A program made the translations under genes and the position numbers. From assembly GCF_004339545.1 (NCBI RefSeq), contig NZ_SMGD01000001.1:1-64000 (forward strand): a DNA stretch of 64,000 nt, read 5' to 3'. The DNA comes from Celerinatantimonas diazotrophica (lineage in GTDB: Bacteria > Pseudomonadota > Gammaproteobacteria > Enterobacterales > Celerinatantimonadaceae). Positions 16,900-27,701 of the stretch are shown here, piece after piece (position 1 is the stretch's first letter; every line of letters starts with the position of its first letter). Under the pieces are notes generated by a model, which saw nothing but the letters and a program-made list of their open reading frames with translations, was not told the DNA's origin and did not search any database.

Positions 16900-19530
16900 T
16901 TATTTTTTCTTTTTACGTTTATCACTCACTTCCCAACGACCATCACGATAATAAGCGGCCCATCCGGTTGCTTTCTTTTCAACTTCAGTCATTACGTATT
17001 GTTCTTTATTCTTACGGCTATAACGAACAACAGTTGGATTACCATCTGGGTCATGAGTCGGCGCTTGAGTTAAATAGTGGAACTTCGGTGAAATACGGTC
17101 TTTAAACTGCACCAACTCTGCCACTTGAGGCGCTCTCGTTTCTCGTGATTTAGGGAATGTATTGGCTGCCAAGAAAATTCCTGAAGCACCATCACGTAAC
17201 ACAAAATATGCATCACTTTGTGAACACTTCAGTTCAGGCAAATGAACCGGATCTTCGCGAGGAGGAGCCACTTCACCGTTTTTTAAGATCTTGCGCGTAT
17301 TTTTACACTCAGGATTAGTGCAAGCCATATATTTACCGAAACGTCCGGTTTTAAGCTGCATATCATGGCCACATTTGTCACATTCGACAACCGGACCATC
17401 ATACCCTTTGAGTTTAAAATTCCCCTCTTCAATCACATAGCCATCACAGTCGGGGTTATTCCCACAAACATGTAACTGGCGATGCTCATCAATCAGATAA
17501 CTATCCATAGCAGTGCCACATTTCGGACACCGTTTTTTGGCCATTAAGGCCTCAGTTTCCATCTGCTCTTCGTCTGCAGACTCAACTTCCTCGCCAGGGA
17601 TTAAGTTAATGGTACATTTACACCGCTCTTTCGGTGGTAAAGCATAACCACTACAACCTAAGAACACCCCTGTACTGGCGGTACGAATTCCCATCTTACG
17701 ACCACATTGGGGGCAATCGATATCGGTTAAGACTGGAACATTAGCCCGCATCCCATCGGCTTCATCTTCAGCATGATGAAGTTTATGGGTAAAATCATCG
17801 TAAAATTGATCGAGCGTCTGTCGCCAGTCGCGATGACCATCAGCCACTTCATCTAGCTCTGCTTCCATATTGGCAGTAAAGTCATAGCTGAGTAGATTCG
17901 GAAAATTCTCACAAAGTCGATCAGTAACAATTTCTCCCATTTTCTCAGCGTAAAAACGCCGCTTCTCGACATGAACATAGCCGCGATCTTGGATCGTCGA
18001 AATAATCGAAGCATATGTTGAAGGACGACCAATGCCACGTTTTTCGAGTTCTTTTACCAAAGAAGCTTCGTTATAACGTGCCGGCGGTTTGGTAAACAAT
18101 TGCTGTGGGTCAATCGCTTTGAGATTAAGCTTGTCACCTTGTTGTACGGCTGGCAGTGCTTGCTCTTCGTCTTTTTTAGCGCTGACAGCTGGCATCACTT
18201 TAGTCCAACCCGCAAAACGTAAGATACGACCTCGTGCTTTAAGCTCGTAGTCTCCGGCCTGGACGGTCAATGTCGTTGAATCATATTGCGCAGGTGTCAT
18301 CTGACATGCCACAAACTGACGCCAAATTAATTCATAAAGTTTTTTAGCATCATTATCAACATCTTTTAAATCGCCTGATTTAATAGCAACGTTACTAGGA
18401 CGAATCGCTTCATGCGCTTCCTGGGCACCGGCTTGGCTAGAATAAATATTCGGTTTCCCCGGCAAATACTGTTGACCATACTCAGAGTCGATAAATTCAC
18501 GAACAGCATGTAGTGCATCTTGGCTCAAATTGGTTGAGTCAGTACGCATATAAGTGATGTAGCCGGCTTCATATAGCCGCTGAGCCAACATCATGGTTCG
18601 TTTCACCCCATAACCTAAGCGAACACTCGCCCCCTGCTGCAATGTAGAGGTGATAAAAGGTGCTCGGGGTTTCGTTTGAGTCGGTTTGTCTTCGCGCTTG
18701 GTCAGCTCATATTTAGCGCTTTTAAGCGCCTCAAGAGCCACATCAGCTTCAGCTTTGCTATGCGCTTCAAATGTTTTGCCCTGAAACTTAGCTACCTGCA
18801 TACGCAGCGCATCTTTTTTCTCAGTCAGCAGATCGGTGAAAATATTCCAATACTCTTGAGGAACAAATGCTTTAATTTCACGTTCCCGCTCAACGACTAG
18901 TCGCACTGCCACCGATTGGACTCGTCCGGCAGATAACCCGCGGGCAATTTTTTTCCATAATAGCGGCGAAACCATATACCCTACGACTCGGTCGAGGAAT
19001 CGTCGGGCTTGTTGGGCATTCACACGAGCGATATTTAATTCACCCGGTTTGGAGAAGGCTTGTTGAATTGCTGTTTTTGTGATCTCGTTAAACACTACCC
19101 GTTTAAAACGAGATTCATCACCGCCAATAATTTCTCGCAAATGCCAAGCAATCGCTTCCCCTTCGCGGTCCAAGTCGGTTGCTAGATAAATAGTATCGGC
19201 TTTAGCGGCTAGTTGTTTCAGCTCATTCACAACTTTTTCTTTGCCCGGCACAATCTGGTAGTTTGCCTGCCATTCATGCTCAGGATCGATCCCCATCCGA
19301 GACACCAACGCATTTTTTTCACGTTGTTTTTTGATCTGGGCTTTTTCTTCAGCACTTAAACCTTTTGTCGAAATCGGATCAGCCTTTTTTTTACCTGCTG
19401 ACGAGCCTCCACTTTTAGGTAAGTCGCGGACATGCCCTACGCTTGATTTAACAACGTACTGATTGCCAAGATACTTATTGATGGTCTTCGCTTTGGCTGG
19501 CGATTCCACAATAACCAGTGATTTACTCAT
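16900..19530 (-). CDS. topA: DNA topoisomerase I
   Basis: A type IA topoisomerase of 876 residues that relaxes negative supercoils. The TOPRIM domain opens the protein ([20 protein letters not shown]) and carries DLDREGEA. The active-site tyrosine is in [10 protein letters not shown]. At the C-terminus there are three Cys4 zinc motifs (CPQCG...C, CPKCG...C, CDKCG...CTNPEC) followed by a basic tail. Length is close to E. coli TopA (865). I take the ATG at 19530, which gives the usual MSKSLVIVE start; the longer in-frame form starts at 19554. Confidence 0.97.
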   Translation of the reverse strand: MSKSLVIVESPAKAKTINKYLGNQYVVKSSVGHVRDLPKSGGSSAGKKKADPISTKGLSAEEKAQIKKQREKNALVSRMGIDPEHEWQANYQIVPGKEKVVNELKQLAAKADTIYLATDLDREGEAIAWHLREIIGGDESRFKRVVFNEITKTAIQQAFSKPGELNIARVNAQQARRFLDRVVGYMVSPLLWKKIARGLSAGRVQSVAVRLVVEREREIKAFVPQEYWNIFTDLLTEKKDALRMQVAKFQGKTFEAHSKAEADVALEALKSAKYELTKREDKPTQTKPRAPFITSTLQQGASVRLGYGVKRTMMLAQRLYEAGYITYMRTDSTNLSQDALHAVREFIDSEYGQQYLPGKPNIYSSQAGAQEAHEAIRPSNVAIKSGDLKDVDNDAKKLYELIWRQFVACQMTPAQYDSTTLTVQAGDYELKARGRILRFAGWTKVMPAVSAKKDEEQALPAVQQGDKLNLKAIDPQQLFTKPPARYNEASLVKELEKRGIGRPSTYASIISTIQDRGYVHVEKRRFYAEKMGEIVTDRLCENFPNLLSYDFTANMEAELDEVADGHRDWRQTLDQFYDDFTHKLHHAEDEADGMRANVPVLTDIDCPQCGRKMGIRTASTGVFLGCSGYALPPKERCKCTINLIPGEEVESADEEQMETEALMAKKRCPKCGTAMDSYLIDEHRQLHVCGNNPDCDGYVIEEGNFKLKGYDGPVVECDKCGHDMQLKTGRFGKYMACTNPECKNTRKILKNGEVAPPREDPVHLPELKCSQSDAYFVLRDGASGIFLAANTFPKSRETRAPQVAELVQFKDRISPKFHYLTQAPTHDPDGNPTVVRYSRKNKEQYVMTEVEKKATGWAAYYRDGRWEVSDKRKKKK

Positions 19531-19860
19531 TCTTTTAAAATACCGTTGGCCCACTGAAAACTTTCGGGCTTATAAATAAAAATTATATCCAGTCTTGCGG
19601 CACATCCTCGCAAGCCCAACCCCAATTTGCAACTCTGTTTGTCTCAAATGAGGTGAAAATAACCACTTATCAACTTATTTCATAATGACAAATTCATTAC
19701 CTTTCTAACGGTAGCAATCTTATCAAGACGGCACATTCGCTCTATTGAACTGTCAAAAAAACCATAGATAAACAAGCCAGCTTTTGCCATACTTTTACTC
19801 TTGAGCAGGGTACAAAAATAATTAAATCAATAAATTCAAGCTTTAACGCTGAGGATGGCT
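19531..19860. other. Divergent promoter region between topA and astB
   Basis: About 330 bases between divergently transcribed genes. It must contain both promoters. I see no gene or recognisable RNA. An A/T-rich block around 19811-19840 precedes astB. Confidence 0.45.
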
Positions 19861-21201
19861 ATGAAACACTACGAAGTAAACTTTGATGGTTTAGTTGGCC
19901 CCACCCACAACTATGCTGGCTTATCCTTTGGTAATGTTGCCTCGCTATCTAATGCAAAAGCAATATCCAACCCTAAAGAAGCTGCTAAACAAGGGTTGGC
20001 AAAAATGAAATCTCTTCATGACCTGGGATTAATTCAAGGCGTTTTAGCACCGCAAGAACGTCCTGACTTAACGACTCTCAGACGACTTGGCTTTACAGGT
20101 GCTAATGCCAAAGTTCTAGAAAAAGCTGCATCACAAAGTCCACAGGCATTACTGGCATGCTATTCAGCCTCAAGCATGTGGACAGCCAATGCGGCAACAA
20201 TTTCACCCAGTGCCGACACTCAAGATGGCCGTGTACACATTACACCGGCAAATCTAGTTGATAAGTTCCATCGCTCAATTGAGCCTGATGTGACAGGCGC
20301 CATTCTAAAAGCAACTTTCCGTGACAGCAAATATTTTATTCACCATCACCATTTACCATCTCATCCAGACTTTGGTGATGAAGGCGCGGCGAACCATACG
20401 CGGCTTTGTTCTAACTATGGCCGCGCCGGGCTAGAGTTGTTTGTCTATGGGCGTAGTTGCTACGATACCACTCGCGCACATCCCAAAAAATTTCCCGCTC
20501 GACAAACATTAGAAGCCAGTCAAGCAATCGCCCGCTTACACCAACTGGATGAAGATACGGCTCTATTTGTTCAGCAAAATCCAGATGTCATCGATCAAGG
20601 TGTCTTCCACAATGACGTCATCGCGGTGGGTAACCAAAATGTTCTTTTTTATCATGAACAAGCATTTGTGGATGCACAACAGCTTCAAGATGATATCTGC
20701 CATCGCATGCCCGAAACACAACTGCACTTTATTGAAATAGCCGAACGGCAAGTCAATTTAAATGATGCCGTCAAAAGCTATCTCTTTAACACTCAATTAG
20801 TTACTTTGAATGATGGTTCAATGGCAATCATTGCGCCAACCGATTGTCAAGAAACCCCCAGCGTTAAAGCTTATTTAGATGAACTTCTAACGAAGAATAC
20901 ACCGATCCAGAAAATTCATTATTTTGACGTGAAGCAATCAATGCGAAATGGTGGTGGTCCAGCCTGCTTGCGTTTACGTGTAGCATTGAGTGAACAGGAA
21001 GTTAACGCAATCAATCAATACACTATTTTAAATGATCAACTGTTCGATACACTGAACCGTTGGGTTGAAAAACATTACCGTGACCGGTTAAGTTTTGATG
21101 ATCTGCGCGATCCTTCGTTAATTACTGAGTCATACACTGCACTGGACGAACTCACGCACATTTTAAAACTCGGCTCCGTTTATCCCTTCCAGCAGCTATA
21201 A
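19861..21201 (+). CDS. astB: N-succinylarginine dihydrolase
   Basis: A 446-residue AstB (E. coli 447), the second enzyme of the arginine succinyltransferase pathway, releasing ammonia and CO2 from N2-succinylarginine. The N-terminus [21 protein letters not shown] is typical, and the catalytic cysteine lies in [13 protein letters not shown] prefer the ATG at 19861, 6 nt after GAGG, over that at 19855. The gene stands alone: astC, astA, astD and astE are not next to it, unlike the enterobacterial operon. Confidence 0.96.
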   Translation: MKHYEVNFDGLVGPTHNYAGLSFGNVASLSNAKAISNPKEAAKQGLAKMKSLHDLGLIQGVLAPQERPDLTTLRRLGFTGANAKVLEKAASQSPQALLACYSASSMWTANAATISPSADTQDGRVHITPANLVDKFHRSIEPDVTGAILKATFRDSKYFIHHHHLPSHPDFGDEGAANHTRLCSNYGRAGLELFVYGRSCYDTTRAHPKKFPARQTLEASQAIARLHQLDEDTALFVQQNPDVIDQGVFHNDVIAVGNQNVLFYHEQAFVDAQQLQDDICHRMPETQLHFIEIAERQVNLNDAVKSYLFNTQLVTLNDGSMAIIAPTDCQETPSVKAYLDELLTKNTPIQKIHYFDVKQSMRNGGGPACLRLRVALSEQEVNAINQYTILNDQLFDTLNRWVEKHYRDRLSFDDLRDPSLITESYTALDELTHILKLGSVYPFQQL

Positions 21202-21215
21202 ATTAGCCATTAATT

Positions 21216-21245
21216 AAAAAGCTCGCTTATCAAGCGAGCTTTTTA
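21216..21245. terminator. Bidirectional terminator between astB and sohB
   Basis: AAAAAGCTCGCTT-ATC-AAGCGAGCTTTTTA forms a strong stem with A and T runs on both sides, between convergent genes. Confidence 0.92.
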
Positions 21246-21268
21246 TAATGTGGATGCGGTTACTGGAT

Positions 21269-22291
21269 TTAACGCATCCAGTCCCATTTACCTTGATTAA
21301 TGAAGCGTCCCACAGCATTTTCAACGCCCATTGCAACCGATTTACCTAATCGATCTGTGATTTTTTTCTTAATCTGATAGTGAACTTTAACCACTTGGCG
21401 CTCTTTATAGTGACGCATCAAATAGTCATCACTGGTTGTGACTTCATCAATCAGGCCATTCTCTAACGCCTGTTTACCAAACCAGTGCTCACCGGTAGCA
21501 ACTGTTTCTACATCTAATTCAGGTCGATATTGACTTACAAACCCCTTGAAAAGCTGATGTGTTTCTTCTAGCTCTTCACGAAATTTTTCTCGACCATCTT
21601 CGGTATTTTCACCAAACATCGTTAATGTCCGTTTATATTTACCCGCAGTAATTTGCTCGTAATCAATATCGTTTTTCTTCAGCAATTTATTAAAGTTAGG
21701 AAGCTGTGCAACCACACCGATGGATCCAACAATAGCAAACGGAGCCGCCAGAATTTTATTGCCGATACAGGCCATCATATACCCACCACTGGCCGCAACT
21801 TTATCCACAGCTACCGTTAATGGAATGTCAGCACTGCGAATCCGCGCCAATTGTGAAGCTGCCAATCCATATCCATGCACCATTCCTCCACCACTTTCTA
21901 AGCGGATCAGCACTTCATCTTCAGTTTTGGCAACCGCAAGAATTGCACTCACCTCTTCCCTTAACGAACGGACTTCTTTGGCATCAATACTCCCTTTAAA
22001 ATCGATGACAAATAATTTGTTCTGCCCTGGTTTAGGTTGTTTTTTATTCTTTTTACGTTCCGCTTTAACCGCTTTATGATGGATTTTACGCTCGCTTTTA
22101 CCCATCATTGTTTCACTGAGTTGATCGCTCATCTGACGATACTGTTCAGATAAGTCTTCAATATTTAAGCCACCTGACTTATGGCGATTTTTCATGCCAG
22201 CAGCCATAACAATCAATACAATTGCGCCGATGGCTGCAACGATAATGATAGCTTCAATTAAAAAAGTGCCAATATGGTATAAAAAATCCAC
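21269..22291 (-). CDS. sohB: Inner-membrane S49-family peptidase SohB
   Basis: A 340-residue membrane-anchored serine peptidase of the SppA/SohB type. One N-terminal membrane helix (about 8-30) is followed by a Lys-rich linker (about 70-90). The catalytic domain carries the nucleophile region DKVAASGGYMMAC and the downstream general-base region AGKYKRTLT. It is thought to act on membrane or signal-peptide fragments. It is divergent from yciK, the same neighbourhood as in related gammaproteobacteria. Confidence 0.95.
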   Translation of the reverse strand: MDFLYHIGTFLIEAIIIVAAIGAIVLIVMAAGMKNRHKSGGLNIEDLSEQYRQMSDQLSETMMGKSERKIHHKAVKAERKKNKKQPKPGQNKLFVIDFKGSIDAKEVRSLREEVSAILAVAKTEDEVLIRLESGGGMVHGYGLAASQLARIRSADIPLTVAVDKVAASGGYMMACIGNKILAAPFAIVGSIGVVAQLPNFNKLLKKNDIDYEQITAGKYKRTLTMFGENTEDGREKFREELEETHQLFKGFVSQYRPELDVETVATGEHWFGKQALENGLIDEVTTSDDYLMRHYKERQVVKVHYQIKKKITDRLGKSVAMGVENAVGRFINQGKWDWMR

Positions 22292-22428
22292 GGTAATCCT
22301 CCGAAAGTGTTTGTTATATTTTAGGATGTCTTGGCATCGAGTGTCTATGGTCTATCATTACAGGCTCGCCATTAGGTATAATTTACTGTATAAAAGTTTT
22401 CTCACTCCGAAGACGCAGCGAGGCAATC

Positions 22429-23193
22429 ATGGCAGTTTGGCAAAATCATGACTATCTAAATTTTCAACCACAGGCCAATAGCTTAGAAAATAAAGTGATC
22501 CTGGTTAGTGGTGCCAGTGATGGTTTAGGGCAATGTGCCGCCATTGAATACGCCAAATTAGGTGCCGATTTAGTACTTTTAGGAAGAAATCGCCATAAAC
22601 TAGCCCAAACCATTGAAAGGGTTAATCAATATCCTATTCAGACGCTCGCAATTGATTTAGATTTAGCCATAGCAAGCGCTGAGGACTATCAATCTCTGGC
22701 TGCAAATATTAACGCTCAGTGGCACCGTTTAGATGGCGCCCTGCTCAGCGCCGGTATTTTAGGTGAGCTATGTGGCATTAAAGATATTCGTCTAGCCGAT
22801 TTTGATGAAGTCATCAATATTAATCTTCGTTCGCAGTTACTTTTAACTCAGGCACTGCTACCGCTGTTAAATAATGCCCCAATGAGCTCTTTGGTGTTAA
22901 CAACTTCAACAGTTGGTCATATTGGCAAAGCACAATGGGGAAGCTATGCCATGTCTAAATTTGCAGTGGAAGGGTTAACACAAACACTGGCTGATGAATA
23001 TAAAGAAACATCCTTACGAGTGAATTGCATTAACCCCGGGGCAACTCGAACCTCGATGCGAGCCCAAGCCAAACCAGACGAAGACCCGCTTATTTTAAAA
23101 ACACCTCAAGACATTATGCCGACTTACTTTTATTTAATGGACGATAGCAGTGCTCATATCAATGGTTATTGTCTGGATGCTCAACCCAAATGA
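22429..23193 (+). CDS. yciK: Short-chain dehydrogenase YciK
   Basis: A 254-residue SDR-family oxidoreductase. The cofactor motif VSGASDGLGQ and the catalytic pattern Ser (TTSTVG), Tyr and Lys (YAMSKFA) are visible. The physiological substrate is not established. The stop overlaps the start of the LysR gene (ATGA), so the two are translationally coupled. Confidence 0.95.
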   Translation: MAVWQNHDYLNFQPQANSLENKVILVSGASDGLGQCAAIEYAKLGADLVLLGRNRHKLAQTIERVNQYPIQTLAIDLDLAIASAEDYQSLAANINAQWHRLDGALLSAGILGELCGIKDIRLADFDEVININLRSQLLLTQALLPLLNNAPMSSLVLTTSTVGHIGKAQWGSYAMSKFAVEGLTQTLADEYKETSLRVNCINPGATRTSMRAQAKPDEDPLILKTPQDIMPTYFYLMDDSSAHINGYCLDAQPK

Positions 23194-24080
23194 GTCGATA
23201 CCGCGCTCGTACCACCATTGAGCAGTGGCGCATTTTCCAGGCTGTCGTACATTGCGGCAGCTATGCTCAGGCGGCTAAAGAGCTCAATAAAAGCCAGTCA
23301 TCACTCAACCATGCAGTCACAAAATTGCAAGCGCAGCTCGGTGTGCAACTGCTAGAAGTCAGAGGCCGTAAAACACATCTGACTTCAATTGGGCAAGTCA
23401 TGCATCGGCGTAGTCAACTATTAATGCAACAGGTGGAAGATTTAGAGCAGCTGGCGCATTCGCTAGAAGAGGGATGGGAGCCAACATTAACCATCGCAGT
23501 TGAGCATTTTCATCCAAAAGCAAAAATATATCAGGCGCTAAAACAGTTCCTACCACATAGCCGAGGAACTCGAGTCACCATTTATGACACGGTTTTATCA
23601 GCAACTGAAGAAGCGATTACCGAAGCTGAAGCTAATCTAGTGATTACGCCTGAATTACCTCGAGGTGTTTTAGGAACATGCCTTTGCTACAGCAAGTTGA
23701 TCTTGGTAGCCTATCGTCAACATCCACTGGCACACCTATCTCAGATTGCTTACGATGATTTAACTCAACATCTACAATTAGTGATCCGCGACAACGGTAA
23801 ACATCCGAATGATAGCCATGGTTGGCTTAAAGCAGAACAGCGCTGGACACTCTCAAGCTTTAGCGAAGCATTAGAACTTCTACTCCAAGGACTCGGTTTT
23901 GCTTGGCTTCCTGAACACCTAGTCACCGACTATCTCAAGTCAGGCCAATTAGTTCAATTGAGGATGCGCCGGGGTGCAGTCCGTCAATTTGCTAGCTATC
24001 TGGTAGTCTCACGCCCTCAACATCAAGGCCCTGCTGGAGCACTGCTTGAGCAACTTATTCTAAATCAATATCTAAATTAG
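23190..24080 (+). CDS. LysR-family transcriptional regulator
   Basis: A 296-residue LysR-type regulator. The N-terminal winged helix-turn-helix is clear (FQAVVHCGSYAQAAKELNKSQSSLNHAVTKL), followed by a periplasmic-binding-protein-like effector domain. The start at 23190 overlaps the yciK stop codon by ATGA; an earlier in-frame start at 23169 has no better support. The partner gene suggests but does not prove control of a small-molecule oxidoreductase. Target and ligand are unknown. Confidence 0.92.
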   Translation: MSRYRARTTIEQWRIFQAVVHCGSYAQAAKELNKSQSSLNHAVTKLQAQLGVQLLEVRGRKTHLTSIGQVMHRRSQLLMQQVEDLEQLAHSLEEGWEPTLTIAVEHFHPKAKIYQALKQFLPHSRGTRVTIYDTVLSATEEAITEAEANLVITPELPRGVLGTCLCYSKLILVAYRQHPLAHLSQIAYDDLTQHLQLVIRDNGKHPNDSHGWLKAEQRWTLSSFSEALELLLQGLGFAWLPEHLVTDYLKSGQLVQLRMRRGAVRQFASYLVVSRPQHQGPAGALLEQLILNQYLN

Positions 24081-24199
24081 TTCATTCGCACAGTGAAATT
24101 TACGCTAGACTCTTCTATCTATTTTCCCCATTAACCAGCTGATTTACTGTAAATTTAAATGTATTTAATTTAAATCTTCAAAAAAAGCTTGCACAAATA

Positions 24200-24213
24200 G
24201 CGATTTAGATCAA
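24200..24213. promoter_or_regulatory. Possible FNR box upstream of feo operon 2
   Basis: GCGAT-TTAG-ATCAA matches the FNR consensus TTGAT-N4-ATCAA with one perfect half site and 3 of 5 in the other. Position about 110 bases upstream of feoA is compatible with activation in low oxygen, as known for E. coli feo. Confidence 0.4.
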
Positions 24214-24229
24214 AATTCTATTTACAAAG

Positions 24230-24248
24230 AAGAATTATTATCATTCCA
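24230..24248. promoter_or_regulatory. Possible Fur box upstream of feo operon 2
   Basis: AAGAATTATTATCATTCCA matches the Fur consensus at about 13 of 19 positions. It lies roughly 75 bases before feoA. It is clearly weaker than the box in front of the first feo operon. Confidence 0.4.
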
Positions 24249-24320
24249 GTTTCTAAGTCACCTGATGAAGACAATAAGACTTTATATTGATTTAACAGCT
24301 CAATCACCAATAGAGATGCT

Positions 24321-24599
24321 ATGACAAACCAAGCAACACAAACCGGTGCACCACAAACCATCAAACAGATGCAGCTCGGCAATCAAGCAGTAATTATCAA
24401 GATCAATGGTACATTCCAACAAATTCAAAGAATTCAAATGCTCGGCCTTCGCAAAGGCGGACATATCAAAGTGGTTCATGGACCCGGACGACGAGGGGCG
24501 GTTGTTCAATCTGGAGGCGCTCGTATTGCGCTTGGAAAAGAGATTATTGAACAAATTGAAGTCACCCCTATTAACGTCCAAGAGGATCAGACACGATGA
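24321..24599 (+). CDS. feoA: FeoA, operon 2
   Basis: A 92-residue FeoA-domain protein. Family features are NQAVIIKINGTFQQIQRIQMLGLRKGGHIKVVHGPGRRGAVV and the final strand GARIALGKEIIEQI. It is slightly longer than the operon 1 copies. Its stop overlaps the feoB start (ATGA), so it is coupled to feoB. Only one FeoA is present in this operon. Confidence 0.9.
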   Translation: MTNQATQTGAPQTIKQMQLGNQAVIIKINGTFQQIQRIQMLGLRKGGHIKVVHGPGRRGAVVQSGGARIALGKEIIEQIEVTPINVQEDQTR

Positions 24600-26935
24600 G
24601 TGATTGCTGCAACACTGCTGAAGTCCATGTTAATAATGCCCCTGTCATCGCACTAGCAGGCAATCCAAACTGTGGAAAAACAACTTTATTTAATCTGTTA
24701 ACGGGTTCCCACCAGCATATTGGGAATTGGCCTGGTGTTACAGTCGAAAGACGAACCGGATTATTAAATATTAAACGTCAGAAAATGGAATTGGTCGACC
24801 TACCCGGCGTTTATAGTTTGCTTGGAGGCGGGAGTGCCGATCAAGCCGTCGCTCGGGATTTTTTACTCGATGAAAAGGTAGATCTAGTCATCAACATTGT
24901 CGATGCATCCAATCTTGAGCGACACCTGACGATGACAGCCGAGTTATTAGAAATGGGCAAGCCAATGCTGTTAGTGCTGAACATGGTTGATGAAGCACAA
25001 TCGCTAGGCCTAAAGCCTGAAGTTGAGCGATTAAGTGCCAGCTTGGGGATTCCTGTTGTACCGATGATCGCCCGTAAAGGTCATGGTCGGAAAGAGCTAG
25101 AACAGACCATTGAAGCGTGCTTTAAAAATCCGCAACACGGCATTACAGTTGAATATGATAATGATACCCAGAACGCTCTATCTGAGCTTGAAGCCGCTAT
25201 TGACAGTTCAGTTAATCCTGCAAGACGTCACTTCGCTGCATTACGCCTGTTAGAAGAACTCTCAAGCACGGACAACGAGCATGTCAATGCGCTATTAAAC
25301 GAGCAGCGAGCCAAAATCCGCCAGTCTCAAGGCGAAGAGCCAGTTGATATGATCGCCAGTGCTCGGTTTAGCTGGACCTATAAGAACGCTCAGTTAGCTT
25401 TTAGCAAAATAGCAGCTAATCCGCGACGACAAAAAATTACAACTTGGTTAGATAATTTGGTATTAAGCGACTGGTTCGGGGTTCCGATTTTTCTAGTCGT
25501 TTTATATCTGGTCTTTGTTATTAGTTACAGTGGCGGAAACATCTTCCTCGACTTCTTCGACCAAGCCTCATCGGCTCTACTTATTAGTGGTGTCGGTCAC
25601 GTCTTATATTTAGTCGGTCTGCCCGATTGGCTTGTTTCGATTATTGCTGGAGGGATTGGTGGTGGCTTGAATCTGGTGATCACCTTTGTTCCACCGATTG
25701 GACTCACCTTTTTATTCTTGGCTCTGCTTGATGATTCAGGCTACATGGCTCGAGCCGCTTACGCTATGGACCGGTTGATGCGCCGCATGGGATTACCTGG
25801 CAATACATTGGTGCCAATGGTGATTGGCTTCGGTTGTAATGTACCCGCCATTATGGGCTCACGTATCATTGAGGATCCACGTGGCCGGGTATTGACTGTT
25901 TTAATGCAACCCTTTATGTCTTGTTCAGCTCGCCTGACAATTTACATGGCATTTGCAGTCGTATTTTTTAGAGAAAACGGGGGTCAGGTTGTTTTCTTAC
26001 TCTATGTAATTGGAATTATTGTTGCATTTCTAACCGCGTGGCTTCTTGGGAAAACAGCCCTTCGCGGTAATCCCCAGCCATTTGCAATGGAATTACCCCC
26101 CTACCGTCTGCCTAGTTTAAACAGTGTATTACTGCAAAGTTGGCATCGCTTGAAAATATTTATGTTTCGAGTTGGCCGAGTCATTGCCGTCATAGGTTTA
26201 GTGCTATTTATTTTGCCAGGTATTGGTTGGCAAAATGGGAAATTAACCACCACCGATATAGATCATTCCCTACTCGCACAGGGCAGCCGTGCACTAACTC
26301 CTATTTTTACACCGATGGGAATTAAACCCGATAACTGGCCCGCTGTATCTGGGTTAATTGCCGGAGCTGCCGCCAAAGAAATTGTGATTGGGACCATGAA
26401 TGGGATCTATCAGCGGCAAAACACAGAGGATCTAATGGCCAGCTATCGTCATCCCGATATCTTGAGCAAACTTAAAGATGCCTTGGCTACTATTCCTGCA
26501 AATGCCAAAGTATTCTTCTCAACATTAGATGACCCACTTGGGATATCAAGCCTGCACAACGATACGGATGCCCGTCAGGCCTCTGGTGCTAGTAGTGCCA
26601 CTTTAAAAGCTCTGGCCATCGGATTTACCCCGTTATCAGCCTTTGCCTATATGGTTTTCATCCTATTGTATATGCCATGTGCCAGTACCATGGGTGCTTT
26701 GCGCCGTGAAGTCGGTTGGGGTTGGATGATATTCTCAAGTATCTATGGTATTGCTATCGGCTGGGCTGGAGGCACATTAATCTATCAGCTTGGTAGCTAT
26801 ATTTACCACCCTGATAGCTCTTTAACATGGTGTATTAGTATTGTGGTTGGTTTTGTTGTATTGGTTGTCGGATTACGCTGGTTTGGGAAATATCAAGATA
26901 CTCAAAGCAGCGTGACAATGGAGAGATCTATTTAA
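24596..26935 (+). CDS. feoB: FeoB ferrous iron permease, copy 2
   Basis: A 779-residue FeoB. The G domain has GNPNCGKTT (22-30), DLPG (68-71) and NMVD (129-132). The N-terminus carries a short Cys-containing extension (MSDCCNTAEVHV) that copy 1 lacks. The membrane part shows the two gate regions with cysteines (GFGCNVPAIMGSRII, PFMSCSARLTIYMAF). It differs from copy 1 along its length, so it is not a recent duplicate. The operon is feoA-feoB-feoC with overlapping ends. Confidence 0.97.
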   Translation: MSDCCNTAEVHVNNAPVIALAGNPNCGKTTLFNLLTGSHQHIGNWPGVTVERRTGLLNIKRQKMELVDLPGVYSLLGGGSADQAVARDFLLDEKVDLVINIVDASNLERHLTMTAELLEMGKPMLLVLNMVDEAQSLGLKPEVERLSASLGIPVVPMIARKGHGRKELEQTIEACFKNPQHGITVEYDNDTQNALSELEAAIDSSVNPARRHFAALRLLEELSSTDNEHVNALLNEQRAKIRQSQGEEPVDMIASARFSWTYKNAQLAFSKIAANPRRQKITTWLDNLVLSDWFGVPIFLVVLYLVFVISYSGGNIFLDFFDQASSALLISGVGHVLYLVGLPDWLVSIIAGGIGGGLNLVITFVPPIGLTFLFLALLDDSGYMARAAYAMDRLMRRMGLPGNTLVPMVIGFGCNVPAIMGSRIIEDPRGRVLTVLMQPFMSCSARLTIYMAFAVVFFRENGGQVVFLLYVIGIIVAFLTAWLLGKTALRGNPQPFAMELPPYRLPSLNSVLLQSWHRLKIFMFRVGRVIAVIGLVLFILPGIGWQNGKLTTTDIDHSLLAQGSRALTPIFTPMGIKPDNWPAVSGLIAGAAAKEIVIGTMNGIYQRQNTEDLMASYRHPDILSKLKDALATIPANAKVFFSTLDDPLGISSLHNDTDARQASGASSATLKALAIGFTPLSAFAYMVFILLYMPCASTMGALRREVGWGWMIFSSIYGIAIGWAGGTLIYQLGSYIYHPDSSLTWCISIVVGFVVLVVGLRWFGKYQDTQSSVTMERSI

Positions 26936-27180
26936 TGAACCCTTTATTTGCTATTCGTGATTTTATTAAAACAAATCAGGTTGCCAGTGATGTTCAAATT
27001 GTCGCATCTCTTGAGCTCCCTAAGCCTGTGGTTCAACAGGCATTAGAGCATTGGTCTCGTCGGGGGATTATCTGTGCCGAACCAGCCACGTGCAGTTCGG
27101 GTCAAAGCTGCCGCAATTGTGCACTAGGTGGGTGTCACTCATCTAGTGGCAATCTATATCGTTGGAATATGCCTCATTGA
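26935..27180 (+). CDS. feoC: FeoC-like protein, operon 2
   Basis: An 81-residue winged-helix protein starting at the last base of the feoB stop codon (TAATG). The N-terminal half (AIRDFIKTNQVASDVQIVASLELPKPVVQQAL) is a FeoC-type helix-turn-helix. The C-terminus carries five cysteines in CSSGQSCRNCALGGC plus one before them, a likely Fe-S ligand set. It would tune FeoB activity or stability. Confidence 0.85.
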   Translation: MNPLFAIRDFIKTNQVASDVQIVASLELPKPVVQQALEHWSRRGIICAEPATCSSGQSCRNCALGGCHSSSGNLYRWNMPH

Positions 27181-27237
27181 GTCGATCTATACAAAGCGCT
27201 ACACTACGCGATGTGTATATTTAAACAGGGCTGACCT

Positions 27238-27573
27238 ATGGGTAGTTTACAAGATCAGTTAAGTCAGATAGTTTACTCAACTGACCAAGGGCGAGTCACA
27301 CCCGAACCAGAACCCGAAAAGATCCCTCAAGGTGATGGTGTTATTCGCCTGCGCCGAGAGACAAAAGGACGTAAGGGTAAAGGTGTGACAGTATTAAGTG
27401 GTTTTGGTGTATCCAGTAGCCAACTTAAAGATATAGCTAAGACGCTGAAGAAACATTGTGGTGTGGGTGGCAGTGTAAAAGAATACACGATTGAGATTCA
27501 AGGGGATCAGCGAGAGCCTCTGGAAAAATGGCTCAGTGCTCACGGCTACCGTTTTAAGCGAACGGGTGGATAA
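27238..27573 (+). CDS. yciH: SUI1/eIF1-family protein YciH
   Basis: A 111-residue protein of the eIF1/SUI1 family. The C-terminal SUI1 domain is clear (RRETKGRKGKGVTVLSGF, LKKHCGVGGSVKEYTIEIQG). In E. coli YciH acts on translation initiation fidelity and has been linked to stress-time inhibition of translation. It follows feoC after 57 bases but is not otherwise linked to iron uptake. Confidence 0.95.
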   Translation: MGSLQDQLSQIVYSTDQGRVTPEPEPEKIPQGDGVIRLRRETKGRKGKGVTVLSGFGVSSSQLKDIAKTLKKHCGVGGSVKEYTIEIQGDQREPLEKWLSAHGYRFKRTGG

Positions 27574-27701
27574 TTCACTGATATATGCGCTATAGCGCGC
27601 CTTACCTGCGTAACTATTTCATTCAATGATATGGCTCACCTGTAAGATTTTTCTTTAAAAGCAACCAACGCGGTGTACCTCTAAGTACACCGCAGATTGG
27701 A

